From positions 62,001 to 126,000 of the forward strand of contig JARNGD010000061.1 of NCBI GenBank assembly GCA_031001845.1: a stretch of DNA of 64,000 nt, read 5' to 3'. The notes beneath the pieces are model-generated. The model worked only from the letters and a program-made list of their open reading frames with translations. It had not been told where the DNA came from and ran no database searches. Shown here piece after piece: positions 35,282-46,996 of this stretch. A program made the translations under genes and the position numbers. The stretch's first letter is position 1. Every line of letters begins with the position of its first letter. The stretch comes from Achaetomiella virescens (taxonomy: Eukaryota; Ascomycota; Sordariomycetes; Sordariales; Chaetomiaceae).

Positions 35282-37553
35282 ATGCGCGTCGCTGAGCCAT
35301 CTTCCAAGGATGCGGGTGTCGACCACCTCCGCTTTAGACCCGACTGCGGCCTCTGCTGCAATGCTGTGGGAAACAGCGACGAGAAGATCGTAGCGCGTGA
35401 GTCCTGCTCCCAGCCCCCTTGCATGGAGTACATCGCTTCAGTTCATGCTGATGCTCGCTTTTTGGGAATTGATGCAGTACTCGGCGAGCCCAACAGTTGC
35501 ACTTTCTTACGCTGGTGGAACATCCCCAAGACTCGCCTCGACTTCCCGCGCAACGTGCCCGCACTGAGTTTCAAACCTCAACGCATTTGTCAATATTGCA
35601 ACTGCAAGGCATGTCCCCTTTCTCCGGACGCGGTCTTTGTGCATGCTGCCTGTCTTCAGGTGTCCAGACGGCAGTGGCGTCCCAAAGGGCCCTCTAACGC
35701 CGAGATGATGGACCGCCTATACTTGACAACTGCTTGGTCCTATCCATGGAAGTATGCACCTGCTCTACGCCTCAGCCCGCCGCATGTCCTGTTGCAGGTA
35801 CCTTCCTCGGTAGCTGTCGGCCTGGGCCTCCCGCAGCTGGCGACTCTTCCGCTGGAGATTGTTGAACGGATTCGCAGTCACTCGGCTGGCAGCCCACTCT
35901 GGCGCTATCTGTTTCTTACGGCTTATGGAAGCGAGTTTGCTGAGATCCAGCCAAGCCCGTTTGTCTCGGTCCCTCTGAACGAGGTCTCGAGTTGGAAACG
36001 TGGAGAGGCTTTGGTGCGGGTGCTACCATCTGAGCCAAGTGGGACTCGGAATTCGTCTGCACACATCCGAGTCGTCTGAGACGTATGAATCTGAGGGTTC
36101 TGAATCTGAGGCCCATGGTTCATCAGCTGAGCAGTCGGTAGTCCGTGTGACAATCGACTGGCGAGGCATCCGGGAGATAGAGAGACTGGAGGAAGCCCCT
36201 CGGCATCGCACCCATCATCCGATGATCTTGCTTTCGCCGTCCTGAAAGGCGATCAGGTCGACAAGACAAGCGTGCACTTCAAAGTACGACCACCCCATGT
36301 TGGCACGCCCAGCAACTCACTTCTTCCTTGCCTACCAGCCAAATTTCCTAAAGTTGCCTAAATGTTGCAGGACGGCTTTGCCCGCCTCAAAAACCGGCAG
36401 GTACGCGGTACGTGGAAGCGATGGTCGCCCGACATCTGGGACACTCCCACGCCCCCGACCTCGAGCGCGAGTGCTTCCTCCTGCCAAGCCTCCTCATCAC
36501 TTGATGCCCTCCGTACGTTGGGGTGCAGCGCAGCTAGACTCGGACAAGATTACCGGTATTACCTTCTTCTCCGTCGATGACCGCATCGCAGCCGTCCACT
36601 TCCACACGTCCGCCTCCCCCACCGCAACGCCTGTCTTTGAGCATCTGGAGCATCCCAACGTCAACGCCGAGGCTGCTACGGACGGCTCCTGGCTCTATAT
36701 GCCGATCGCACCGGGCGACGGATCCTGGAGTTTGGTGTCCGCTTGCTTCCGGACGGCTATACGCTGGGTATGCCTGAGGTTCCCTGCTTCTTGGTAAGTC
36801 TGGCCACTCGCACATAACGGCTCGTCCATTCCTCCGGCATCAAAGTCAACTGATGCGGTACGTGTACATTCAGTTTCGCCTGCGCCTCGCGGGCGACGTG
36901 TGGATCGGGCCCGCCTATCGGAATGAAGACGATGAGTACCTGCTCAGCAAGGGATCAACTGCGGACACGCCGATGACGTTTGTGCATGGAGTTTGCACAG
37001 TAAATGGTGGGGTGTGGTGCAACGTCGAGGTCGGCGCTTTCACCAACGGCCGGGTCACCTCCCTGAAAAACGCAGGGCCAATGATTCCCCCTTCCGGCGG
37101 CCTCCGTCGTCCTGGGAATATCCAGGGCCCCAATACCATGAATGGGATGACAAAGACGAGTTTGTCCTGCAAACGATCTATGGCGCAAACTACACGGGCG
37201 CGCCGCTCGAGAACGTCGTCCGCATCGACGTCTTCCACGAACCGGAGACTGGCTTCAGCAGGGGCCTGCTGCTCGAGTACGCCAACGGCGGCCAGCGGTC
37301 GGTGGGGGACTGCCGGATTGGCGTCGACTCGTCGACTCGGTATCTCAGGCCTGCCCGTCTCTGCTTCCGCCTTGCGAAGGACAAGGTGCATGTTTCCTGG
37401 GTTGCTAAGGTTGAGTGTTGTTCGAAAGATGAAGAGGATGAATATGTCCAGCTTGCTGAGGAAGGAGGGTGGACCTGTTTTGAGCTTAAGGGCTGGGTGA
37501 GATTTCGTAGTGGAAATGGGCATTCGCATGTTGAAGTTGTCCAGGATGAGTAG
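35282..37553 (+). CDS. Fungal F-box-like protein, lineage-expanded family
   Basis: The N-terminal part has paired cysteines (CGLCCNAV, CQYCNCKACP). An F-box-like stretch follows, LPLEIVERIRSHSAGSPLWR (about residues 190-210). The C-terminal half carries the marks of a common ascomycete family: ITGITFFSVDDRIAAVHFHT, GDVWIGPAY, APLENVVRIDVFHEP, GLLLEYANGGQRSVGDCRIG and WTCFELKGWVRF. Such proteins may serve as substrate adaptors of SCF ubiquitin ligases, but members are uncharacterised. One clear intron is 36795-36868. Another probably lies near 36240-36370, where frames are broken. Indels shift the frame near 36040 and 37078. The stop is TAG at 37551-37553. A decayed inverted copy is at 34320-34457. 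Confidence 0.6.
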
Positions 37554-38462
37554 TTTCAGTGATGCTTCAGACTTTCACTTCTTGCAAATGCTAATGATAT
37601 ATTACCCTATGCTCGATTCATGTATTGCCGCTCAGCCAGAGAGGCGTCGAGGCCGGGCAGCTTCATGTGCCTATCAACCTTCACATCCCACAAGTTATCC
37701 GGCACCATCTATTCACAGTTAAAAGCCTCGGAACATCTTAAGCAAGGATCTCGTCACTAAGCACCACTAGATAGTTTCCCAGGATAGAAGACCTACCATA
37801 CCAATGAATGACGATAGTAAGTAACCATCACCTGGCGTGTATGCAAACGCCCTCACAAGCCCCTCCTACTCCATCCATGTACCTCAGAAGCAACAGTCGA
37901 CGAACCAAAGCAAGCAACCAATAATGCCTTCCATTTCCGATCTTCGACGGAACAAGAACAACACAGATCCACGAATGGTAACCAGATGCGCTCAGCACCC
38001 CCAACTTGCCAGTCGCTGCTTCATTCACTATCCGGAGCACAATCCGGGGGGGCCGAGTTGGACCAAACGCAGAGCAAGCCTTTCACATAGAAGCACTTAG
38101 TTCACGGAATCTGGATCAACACCACTTTGTCGCCAGATGCAGAGCTCCCTGAATACTTACGGGCCGCAAAGCTGCATCTCACGCAGCCATTAACCTCTTG
38201 TTCGCACACCATTCTATTTCCACCAGCGCCCGACGCGGGCAAAAAGTTACACCCTGATACCGGGGCCTCAAAAAAGGATCCGTCCGATCCAACCTTAACC
38301 CCAAAGGCTGCTGCTAATTATTAGGCAAGATTCTAAGCGCAAGAGGTGGTGAACTCAAAAAAGCCACGCCGTTTCAATCGCTGTTGCTGATCTATCCGTG
38401 CATCAGGATTCAAATACCAGAGCAGGTATCACCAGGTTCGAGCCACCCACCTGCTCAACCGC
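37554..38462. other. Intergenic between convergent genes
   Basis: No gene seen. This is the 3' flank of both the F-box-like gene and the minus-strand BTB gene. Confidence 0.5.
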
Positions 38463-39629
38463 CTAAACCAAACCAAAAATCGGAGAATGCGAAAAGCGGT
38501 TAAGGAAACGAACACTGAGAGATGGCGTGGGTACATCCGACCTATGTCGTGCGTCGCACGCTGTCGGGAGAGCGTCAGCAGAGGAGCACCTCCCACGGTG
38601 GCAACCCAGCCTTGCCCTCCGCGTGTCGATTAAGCTGAGAGCCGGGGTTCCGAGTCTCATGCTGCCTCGCTGCTTGCTTTCTCTCTGACACGGCCGTCTT
38701 AGGTAAGCGGTGCTGCTGTGCCTGGGCGCTGCCGGGGCGCCGGGGTGCATCTTTCCGTTGCGCTCGCGCTTGAGCTTCTCGTCCAGGACACGGGCTGGAT
38801 GAGGCGGCGGCAGTCAGCAACTGCCACAACACAAGCGAGAGACAATACGGAAAAGGGCGCAACGAACTAAGCACGTCGTAACCAAACTGGGGAAACTCCA
38901 GGCACAGGCTGCGGAACTCCTCCTCGGCCTTGGAGCGCAGGGTGTGGGACGGCGTGGCCCAGAAGTTGGCGACAGGGACCCGGATCGCCGCGTCGTCCTT
39001 GGATGCGTACTCGTACACGTAGCGGGCGTAGGCGATCTCGCCCTTGGCGGTCGAGTTAACACAGTGGATCTTGCTGGATGCCAGGTTCTTCAGGTGGGTG
39101 AAGCCGAACTTCTCGGCAAGAGTGTAGACCTTGGGCGTGCTTGAGGAGCTGCTCTCCGTCATGTCGACATCGGGGATAGACGGGTCTTTCTCGAGCGTGC
39201 GCTGGCCAGGGATCTTCTTGGGGAAGTAGTCGCCCGTGTACAGGAACTCGAGGAAGCACCCCATCGCGTCGAGGTCCTCGCCGGGGAGCTCGATCTGGCG
39301 GGGCTGTGCGGCCAGCAGTCCCAATCAGCTCCAAGGCCACCCCCCAACGGAAAATAAGGATGCGGTTGTTGGCATACGCTCCCGTCATCAGCAAACTCCG
39401 ACGCCGCTTTCGCAAAATACGGGCTCTGCACCAGTAGCGCCTGGTGCGCCGTGAGGATCGTCTCCATCTCGCCGCTGCCGATCAGCAGGGTCACGATGGG
39501 GCTCGCAAGGTACTGCATGAAGGTGGTGCTGGGCGCAGGCAGGTCGTCGGGCCTGCCTTCGGCGAACGGCAGCCCCGCGGACTCGCCGTCTTCCATTGAG
39601 GCAGTCGGCACGCCGCCAGACTCGGTCAT
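38463..39629 (-). CDS. BTB/POZ domain protein
   Basis: Three exons (39378-39629, 38868-39303, 38463-38794) separated by introns of 74 and 73 nt encode about 339 residues in one consistent frame. The BTB fold is seen as SPIVTLLIGSGEMETILTAH, ALLVQSPYFAKAASEF, then across intron 1 RQIELPGEDLDAMGCFLEFL and YTGDYFP. LAEKFGFTHLKNLASSKI follows as the usual C-terminal helix. The third exon begins VLDEKLKRERNGKMHPG. BTB proteins form dimers and may act as Cul3 ubiquitin-ligase adaptors or transcription cofactors; which applies here cannot be told. The start is the first in-frame ATG at 39627-39629; the open frame continues upstream without ATG. The Arg-rich C-terminal tail after YLRRP is of doubtful frame. 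Confidence 0.75.
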
Positions 39630-40486
39630 CTCGATATCGGCGCCGTCCCTCGAGGCGGGCGCCGGGGGGGCGTCCCCCAAGATTTCTTTGTTGACTCTGT
39701 CGTCTATTTTTCTATTTTGTGTAGTGGTATGTTGGTGGAATCAGGAGGGATCATCGGAACACCGATCGGGAAAAAAGCGATCGCGATTGAAGGATCGGTG
39801 TTTGGTCGGTCGATGCGGCGGATCGCGTGTGGGAAGCTCTGGAGCCAACGGTGGATGAAATAAATCGCGAGGGACGCGCGATTGGAAGTCAATTCAGAAA
39901 AGGGAAGGTGGGAAAGCCAAAGCTGGAGTAAGCTGGCGTCGTTCGATGCTATCGCAATCGCAATTGCAAGGGCGACTGGCTGGGGAGATCGTGGGAGGCT
40001 TGGGGTCAGGAAGCTCGGGGACTGCGGTGGATGACCGTTGCCGTGCTACCAATTGGCATGGATGTAGCTTCCGAATTAACGGCTGCCTGATGCACACACT
40101 GCATGCCGTACCATTGCCTCTGCTGAATTGTTTTTGATAGGGGGGTTACTGTCCAGGAGAAAGGCACGCCATCGAGTGTTCCAGACAGGACAGCTGCAGA
40201 TAATTAACTATATACTCATTAAGTTCGCTGCCAAAAACACACTGCTCGACCACTGCCTCGACAAGCAAAACTGGAAATCCAGATACCTCCCCTTCCCACC
40301 TAGGAGAAGGTTCACCTTCTCAATAGTACATATTACACCCGGGCACGCTCGCACCAGCGTGCATGCACAGCTCCTGATCAATCCTCCCCCAACGCCCTGG
40401 CGCTCGCCCTCCGCCTCCTCCGCTCCTGCGGAGCCCCTCAATCACCGCGCTCTCCCCCTTCAGCTCCCCGCCTCTAAGACCCAAGT
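39630..40486. other. Intergenic between BTB gene and set9 3' end
   Basis: No gene seen. It should hold the promoter of the BTB gene at its left side. Confidence 0.5.
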
Positions 40487-42589
40487 TCACGCTCCCGCTC
40501 TCCTTTCTCCCCCTTCCTCGCTCCTCAGCAGAGCAGCAGACCTCTCCCGCCACCCCTTCCGTCCTCTCACCCTCATCTCCTCGTCCGGCCCAAGGAACCG
40601 ATGCACTGTCCGATGGTCCAGCACCCTCTCCTCTTTGTCCCCCTTGCCCGCAGGGCACGTCTTCGGCCAGACATATCCGTAGAGCTTAGAGTGCCGCTCG
40701 CATCGCCAGCAGCTCGAGCGGGTGAAGTAGGCGTCGTGCTGGACGAACGCGGACGAGCAGTTGGTGCAGTGGATCCAGGCCGATTCAGGGACCGACAAGA
40801 GGAGAGGGGTGAGGGTGTAGTCGCCTGGTGTGCGGGGCCTGGTGTTGGTTGTGTTGGGCACGAGTGAGTCTGAGATGGGGGCTTCGGCTTGGCTGGCGGG
40901 GCGGCCTCTTTTGGAGTTGGTGGCGGTGGTGGGAGCTGGCATTGGCGCGTCCGCGGTTTGGGAGTCGGCCGTGTCTGTGCTGGTGTTCTGATCTCCAGAG
41001 CCTGTTGTTTCTGTGGTGCTGGGGGTAGTCTCGTTAGGATGCAGTGATTGTCGAGGCTCGGGAGTGACAGAGACGGGCGTTGGAGTATCTGAGACGGCTC
41101 GGTTGTCAGCCAATGAAGACTCTGGGCTCCCGTCAATATCCGCTGGAGTCGCCTCGGGCTGGATGACCTCTGTCGCTAGCAAAATCGTGATCTGATCGTT
41201 CTGTCCATCGCACGCTGGCGAGATCGGCTCCGGCAGTTGCTGTTTGTCAACTTCTCCACCAACCTCGGCCGTCTTCTTGATCGGAGGGATCAGGGGATAA
41301 TATGTGCAGCGCCGGTTTTTCGGATTCGGGAGAAGTGGCTTGAGTACTGCCGCCATTTCCGTCCTCTGAGAAGATCGAGCTCTGCGAGGCCGTAGTCTCC
41401 GAAGAATCCCTGGAGATGGCCGAGCCCATCGGGATAGAGAAGATGTCGTACTGCATCGTCTTGAGGCGTTTGGCCGGTGTGACAGGTGGTGTATCGAGGC
41501 CTGCTCCTTCTCTGCTTCGCTTGTGGGCATTGTCAATCACACCCAACCGCTCGGGCTCGGGCAAATCCATCGTCGAACACCGTTCGCCCGCCATCTTCAG
41601 ACTCCTCTGCCTCTTCAGAACCCGGGGGCGGATATCAGGCGTAACAGACGAGGCCCGCGACCCGGCACCGCTTTCAGTTTGATCACGCCTCCGCCGGCGG
41701 AGCGAGTATCCCTGAGCCAGCGGGTCCTCCTCGATGCTCCGCTGCACCGCCACCTCGCCATCCCGCGGCTTCCACCCGTTTGTCAGATTCTTCTCGCACG
41801 TCTGGCACAGGCACTCGCAGTTATCCACCCCAAAATAGCTCTCGCTGTACGTCACGGTGATCTCCTCGCCGACCTCAATGTCCCTGCAGGCAATAATCTC
41901 AATCCCCGCCTGGCCGCGCGTAACGAGCCGGGCGTTCGGGTCGCAGTCGTGATTGGCAAACCGCGCCGGGCCCATGAACAGGCTGGTCAGCTTGCTCCTG
42001 CTGCTGACTACCAAGCTGAAGTCCTTCTTGCGCAGGGCCAGCTGCGCCTCCTCCTCGCGCGTGACCGTCACCTGAATGCCGGCCAGGTACTTGATGGTTT
42101 CGTTCCGGCGGATGAAACGCCTGGCCGTGATGCTCGCCTCGTACGTCACTATGGTGTAGCGGTTGGTGGCGTTGACCTCGAACGGGCAGTCCGGGAGGTA
42201 GATGGACATGTAGCGCCGGAGGTGGGCTTTGAAGTCGTCTTTTTCTTTGGCTGTCTTGAGCGAGTTGCAGAATTTCCGGAGGCCGTCGGTCGCCAGAAGC
42301 TTCTCCTCGGCCAGTGCCATGTTCGGGTCCACAATGAGGTGAGTCTGGATGAGCTTCGTGATCTCCTCCTCCCGGATGCCGCGCGAGGGGTGGTATGAGG
42401 GTCTGTTTTTCGGTATTGTTGTCCAGTAGTAGGCCTAAGCTCTGTCAATTTATTTCAGTCCCAAATGAGGTCCATGGTCCAGACACCTACATGGTCGATC
42501 AGCGCATCTGTCAGAATATCATCGTACGCGGCAAGCTGAGCAAAGGTCAGCTGCTGCCGCTTAGGTGCTGGGGCGGTTTTGGGAGGCAT
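40487..42589 (-). CDS. set9: Histone H4-K20 methyltransferase Set9
   Basis: Methylates lysine 20 of histone H4 (Kmt5/Suv4-20-like), acting in chromatin and the DNA damage response. Exon 1 starts at ATG 42587-42589 (MPPKTAPAPKRQQLTFAQL) and ends after ALIDH. A 56-nt intron is at 42435-42490. Exon 2 opens AYYWTTIPKNRPSYHPSRGI. SET motifs: ETIKYLAGIQVTVT, ARFANHDCDPNARL, EIIACRDIEVGEEITVTYSE, followed by the post-SET cysteines CECLCQTC. A second Cys cluster near the C-terminus (HCTNCSSAF...SSCWRCERH...LYGYVWPKTCPAG) is typical of fungal Set9. One indel near 41280 joins the SET half to the C-terminal half. Total is about 680 residues. Confidence 0.93.
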
Positions 42590-43638
42590 GATGATGGCGT
42601 CGAGCGTATTGGGTTGCGTGGTGGTAAATAAGAGGTCGAAAGACGGAGAATGAGCGCTGCCAGAATTGAAAGAGAGGATGTCGGCGGAGAGAGGCCACCT
42701 ATGCCGGTGAAACAAAGGAGAACAACCGAATGCGCGGTGTCAGTGCTGCAGAGAACCCTCGGGCAGATCACGAGCGGCGTTTCATGCTCAATCTGCGGGA
42801 TGCAACGGCGATGCAAGCGGTCCTTCTGTGAATGGCCGAGGGCGAACTGCGGCGGCTACGTCGCTTGCGCAGCTGAGACAGGTGAGGGAGAGCCCGCTCA
42901 GCCTCCTAATGGAATCCTCTGCTGCAGTGGAAGTCCAATTGGCGGCAAAGGATGCGCTGTTGGAGTCGACAGCCCAAGCGCACGGGGTCGTCAGTGAGGT
43001 GGATGATCGTCATGCCATGGAAACGGAAACAACAATGAGATTGCGAGGATTGCACCTGATGAAAAAGGAGAGGAGCTACCGTCGCAAAAAGATAGTGTGC
43101 GTAAGAGGAAGAGGTGGCCGCGTGACCTTGGACGCCGGTTTCCGCTATTTTCGAGGTTTGAGTACCAGAAGGAGAAGAGAGGATGTGCGAGAGCTGCATG
43201 GAGCTGTTCTGGGTCTCTCGTCTCCAGCTCTGTTGCTCCAGTCCTGTTGCCCTGGAAATTGGGGGGGCTAGGCGACCTGGCCGCGGAGGGGGGAGGAGCA
43301 ACCATGCGACAGCCGCTTTGCGCTGCGATGGCCATTGGTCAGGCGGGGCGCCAAGGCGTCCCGCAATGTCCACGCCCTCGTCTTTGCAGCACTGCTCCCG
43401 ATTGGCCAATGGTTTTGCTAGAAAGTATGACATAAGCAGGACAAGATCACGGCTCCAGCCGCGAACAATTTTCCCGGGCCGGCGGGCATTGGTCGGAAGC
43501 TTCGATTGGCGGTTGAAGTGGGCTTCGACCTCGACGTACAGACTCGAGACCCAGAGAGGTTGCTGTCATCCGGCCTGAGGTTGCTTAACGGACATCAACA
43601 CTGCTGGCAGGCGTCGTGTCGGACCCAGGCGAGCCAAG
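42590..43638. other. Divergent intergenic region, set9 and uL14m
   Basis: The starts of set9 (minus) and the mitochondrial ribosomal gene (plus) face away from each other across 1.05 kb. No extra gene is supported. Confidence 0.5.
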
Positions 43639-44194
43639 ATGATCCAACTAAAGGTGCCTACTATCATCTCCCACCCGCCCATCTTCCCCTGCTGACAGAC
43701 CGCTGCCCAGACGATGCTCAACTGCATCGACAACTCGGGCGCCGCCATCGTCGAGTGCGCCCAGATCGTCGGGCAGAAGCGTCACGCCTCGATCGGTACG
43801 AAACACCCTCCTCCAGCGGACCTTTATATCACTCTTTCGTCCTCGATCGTTCTCGATTTGACCCCCCTGCCTCTCACCCGACTAACCGAGTCCTTCTACA
43901 GGCGACAGGATAGTCGTCGTGGTCCAGAAACAACGCGGCGCCCTAGCGGAGGGCATGGCCGCCTCCTCGGGCGCGAAAGTCAAGCGCGGCGACATCCGGC
44001 ACGCCATCGTGGTGCGGACGAAGCAGAAAGTGCAGCGGCGCGACGGCAGCGTGATCCGGTTCGACGACAACGCCTGCGTCCTGATCAACAAGGCCGGGGA
44101 CCCCATCGGCTCGCGAATCAACGGCGTTGTTGGCCAAGAGCTACGCAAGAAGAAGTGGAGCAAGATTTTGAGTATGGCGCCTATGCAGGCTTAA
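43639..44194 (+). CDS. mrpl38: Mitochondrial large-subunit ribosomal protein uL14m
   Basis: A component of the mitochondrial ribosome at the interface with the small subunit. Three exons: 43639-43653 (five codons only, MIQLK), 43711-43795 and 43902-44194; introns 57 and 106 nt. The spliced product is 130 residues with no frame break: MIQLKTMLNCIDNSGAAIVE, then GDRIVVVVQKQRG, VKRGDIRHAIVVRTKQKVQR, DDNACVLINKAGDPIGSRI, ending SMAPMQA. This matches the uL14 signature and yeast Mrpl38. The N-terminus is that of bacterial L14, without a long presequence, as is usual for this protein. Confidence 0.93.
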
Positions 44195-44629
44195 ACGTGG
44201 AGGGGGAAGTAAGGCCGGGTGACTGGGGGTGGTTGAGGTTGTGGGAGAGGAAGTTATGACGGATTGTTTTGCTTCGTCGGACTGGATATGGTGGTCTGAC
44301 AAGGAGTTGATCAGGTAGACAGCGGACAATTGTCAGGGGGCGTGTCATGCCATAGAGGCCGCGGCTGGTGGCATCAGACGACATTATTGGGCGTCGTGTA
44401 TACTATGTACAATGCAAAACGGGCAAACAAACTCCATGATATGGCTCGCACAGCACTCCTAATCATTCAGCAATGTACACACAACATGCATTGACCCTAG
44501 AGAAGAACGCTGCGCCGCACCCAAAGCCCAATATCCCGCCCGAAGTTATCCTTCTCGCTAAACGCCTAGGCCTCCCAATGCCATCTATGAACCACCGCAC
44601 CGCGGGGAATGCCCAAACTGTAAACCGCC
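44195..44629. other. Short intergenic, convergent 3' ends
   Basis: This separates the stops of uL14m and Rpb9. No gene seen. Confidence 0.5.
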
Positions 44630-45698
44630 TTACTGGAAGATGTTGCCGCAATCACAGCAGACATAGAAAAGTTTCTGAAGCAGTCAGCAACGCGCGGCTG
44701 TTTTTGGCCTTGAGGATGCCTCTCACCATTCCCGTTTCAGCGCTGCGCTGCTGCGACTGGAAGAAGACGGCCTCCTCGTGCTTGCACGCGGGACAGGTGC
44801 GGTTGGCTCTGGGCAGCTGGTGCCAGAAACAATAGTCAGCCCCTGGGCATAAGAATACTGCACAAAACACACTCCGACTCTTCCGAATCGCTCCTAGGTG
44901 TCCTGGACACTGAGCCTGTCGCCGCAGGGCGGACGCGATGGCGTTGTATCGATGAAGCCGTCGAGTGCATGTCGTAACTCGTTCAAGTCGTTAAAGCAGT
45001 GGAAGTCGTTTGAGCTCGTAGGTCGTCAAGCAGCAGATGTTTGGTGCAGAAGGGAACCGCCGAGGAAGGGCGGATATCCTTGATAGGCGGCGGAGGCGTC
45101 GGTCTCGGGCTCCTCGTCCAACTCGTCGATCCCCATGTCCACGAGTCCGAAGATGCCTTGTGTCCGCGCCATGAAGGCAGCCAGGTCGTTGATGTCCTCG
45201 CACGGCAGAATCTCCACATCTTCCAGCCCTAGGTCGCTGTCGTCGAACGCCATAAAGTTCATCGTCTCGCCATCCAAAGGCGGTGTCTCCGAGCCAGCGG
45301 GAAGTACGGCAAAGCGGATCCCACAGCACTCACACACGACTATGCGGCCGCAGTGAAGGCACGAGACGTACGTCCCCGACACGGCCGGCTCCTCCGACAC
45401 CGGGGGTTCATGGGAGCAAAAGAAGAGGGGACAGGGGGCTACCCACCGTAGGATCGCTGCCGACGTCCTGCGTCACGCCGGCCGTCTCGCCGGCGGCGTT
45501 ATTGAGCACGTTGCGGAAGATGCACGACGACGTCGCCTCCTCCGAGAAGCTGCAGGTGCGGCACGTGAACATGAGCTTGTGCTCGTTCTCGTCCTCCTTG
45601 GGATACAGCATGTTGCTGCACTCGGAGCAGAAGCGGAACGTGATCTGCTCGGCCGGCTTCTTACGGTCGCCCGAGGCGGAGGCGGCGGGGGACGACAT
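44630..45698 (-). CDS. RPB9: RNA polymerase II subunit Rpb9
   Basis: A core Pol II subunit with two zinc ribbons, involved in start-site choice and fidelity. Exons 45447-45698, 44727-44816 and 44630-44674 encode 128 residues with no frame break. Ribbon 1: FRFCSECSNMLYPKEDE and LMFTCRTCSFSEEA, then VTQDVGSDPT. Ribbon 2: LPRANRTCPACKHEEAVFFQ, SQQRSAETGM, KLFYVCCDCGNIFQ. Intron 2 is 52 nt. Intron 1 (44817-45446) is 630 nt, about ten times the usual size in this window, and splits DPT from LPR, which are normally adjacent. It holds a long open stretch described separately. Confidence 0.92.
45026..45400 (-). other. Open frame inside Rpb9 intron 1, zinc-ribbon-like
   Basis: A stop-free frame on the same strand as Rpb9 lies within its first intron and extends back to about 45465. 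Its translation looks coding: GTYVSCLHCGRIVVCECCGI, RFAVLPAG, then an acidic part FDDSDLGLEDVEILPCEDIN and GLVDMGIDELDEEPETDASA. CxxC and CxCC pairs suggest metal binding. It has no ATG near its beginning (the first is internal, MNFMAF). A further coding-like piece in the same frame after the TGA (DFHCFNDLNELRHALDGFID) reaches TAG at 44894. It could be an alternative exon of Rpb9, a nested gene or a relic. Family not recognised. Confidence 0.4.
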
Positions 45699-46996
45699 GG
45701 TTGCCGGTGTGGAGGTGGTTGTTGTTTGTTTTGTTGTTGTTGCTGCTGCTGCTGTTGAGAATGATGGCTTTGCGTGGCGGGTGGTGTTTTGCAGTGTTGG
45801 CTGGTGCGATTTGATGTCTTGCCGTTGGCAGCTGATGTGGCTCTTGATGAAATGCAGCAGGGCGGACGTGCTGTGGGCGATCACTAGTGATCGGGGGTGG
45901 TGGCCAGTGATGATGGTTTGTAGGTGATGAAACCTGGGAGATGCTTGTTGCCCAGAGGAAATCTTCTGGTCATGAGATCCTCCGGGTATTTATCAAGAGT
46001 GATGGAGAGAAAGGCAAACCTATTGCAACGACTCCCACAGCTGAAGTGGGCGGAACCTGGAAGGCAGGCGGTGATGCGATGTGCCTGCAAGAAATCTTGA
46101 AGAGCACTCACTGAAGTTCCAGGCGCCACCGAAAACGGGGCGCGCTTTACCCTTTCGGGAGTACGGGAGCCTGGAAGATCGGTACGTAGATACCTCCGCA
46201 CCCTCGTCAATCTCGTCCATTCAGGACGCAGGGACCGCAGGGACCGCAGGGTTCTTGCGGTTCGATCTTCATCCCATCAGCAAAGAGAGGCCCAGGCGAA
46301 AAAGGTTGGGCAGTAGGTTCGAAAAATCAAACGTTGTCAATCCCCTAGCAAGTGTGACTGCGTTGCGCACCCGTCTCCCTGCCAAGACTCCATGGCAGCT
46401 CCAAGTACGAGGGTTCCTCCATCCAAACTCTAGGTTTCACACCTGCGTGTTTCTTCCAGGAACCAACAACCCCAAATACCCGCCAGTTGCCGCGCTGGTT
46501 TGGCCCAGGTGTGACGCCGCGCACCTCTCCCCGATCCCCTCGTGACTTCTGATCCGACGAAGTGGCTGCCACACAAGAACAGGTGACGGTGACGCAGGCG
46601 GGCGCTGGGCGGGTCCTCGACCACTGAAACAGGGGTCCTGGTGCACCCGCCCACGAGTGCCCTGGCAACAATCAAGGCGCCAAGCGTCCCAGAACCCCCA
46701 CCAGATTCCCATCACCCCGCCTTTCCGCCCTCTGCACTCCGCATCCAGTGCCTTCGATTGACAAGCATTGCAACCTTGTCTCTCTGCCGGGCCGTTATTT
46801 AAGTCCTAGCGCGTCATCGGTGTTCCAGGAATCAGACACTCGGTCGGGTTTCTTTTTTTTTTCTTTCTGGGTTGTGTTTCGTGCCATTTCCCAGTCGCAT
46901 CGAATTTGGCCATTGTATCGAGCATCAACAACCTCAGATCCGCTGCCAGCCTTGTCGTCGTGTAGTAGCATCAAGACCCGTAAACCAACCGCAAGC
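45699..46996. other. Divergent intergenic region, Rpb9 and Pin1
   Basis: About 1.3 kb between the minus-strand Rpb9 start and the plus-strand Pin1 start. It begins with a TTG/CTG microsatellite in the Rpb9 leader (about 45719-45755). Near Pin1 there is a T run (46852-46864). No gene supported. Confidence 0.5.

Noticed and set aside
38400..38460. GGTTCGAGCC-containing stretch as a second tRNA
   Set aside because: The T-arm-like piece lacks a matching A box, acceptor stem or anticodon arm.
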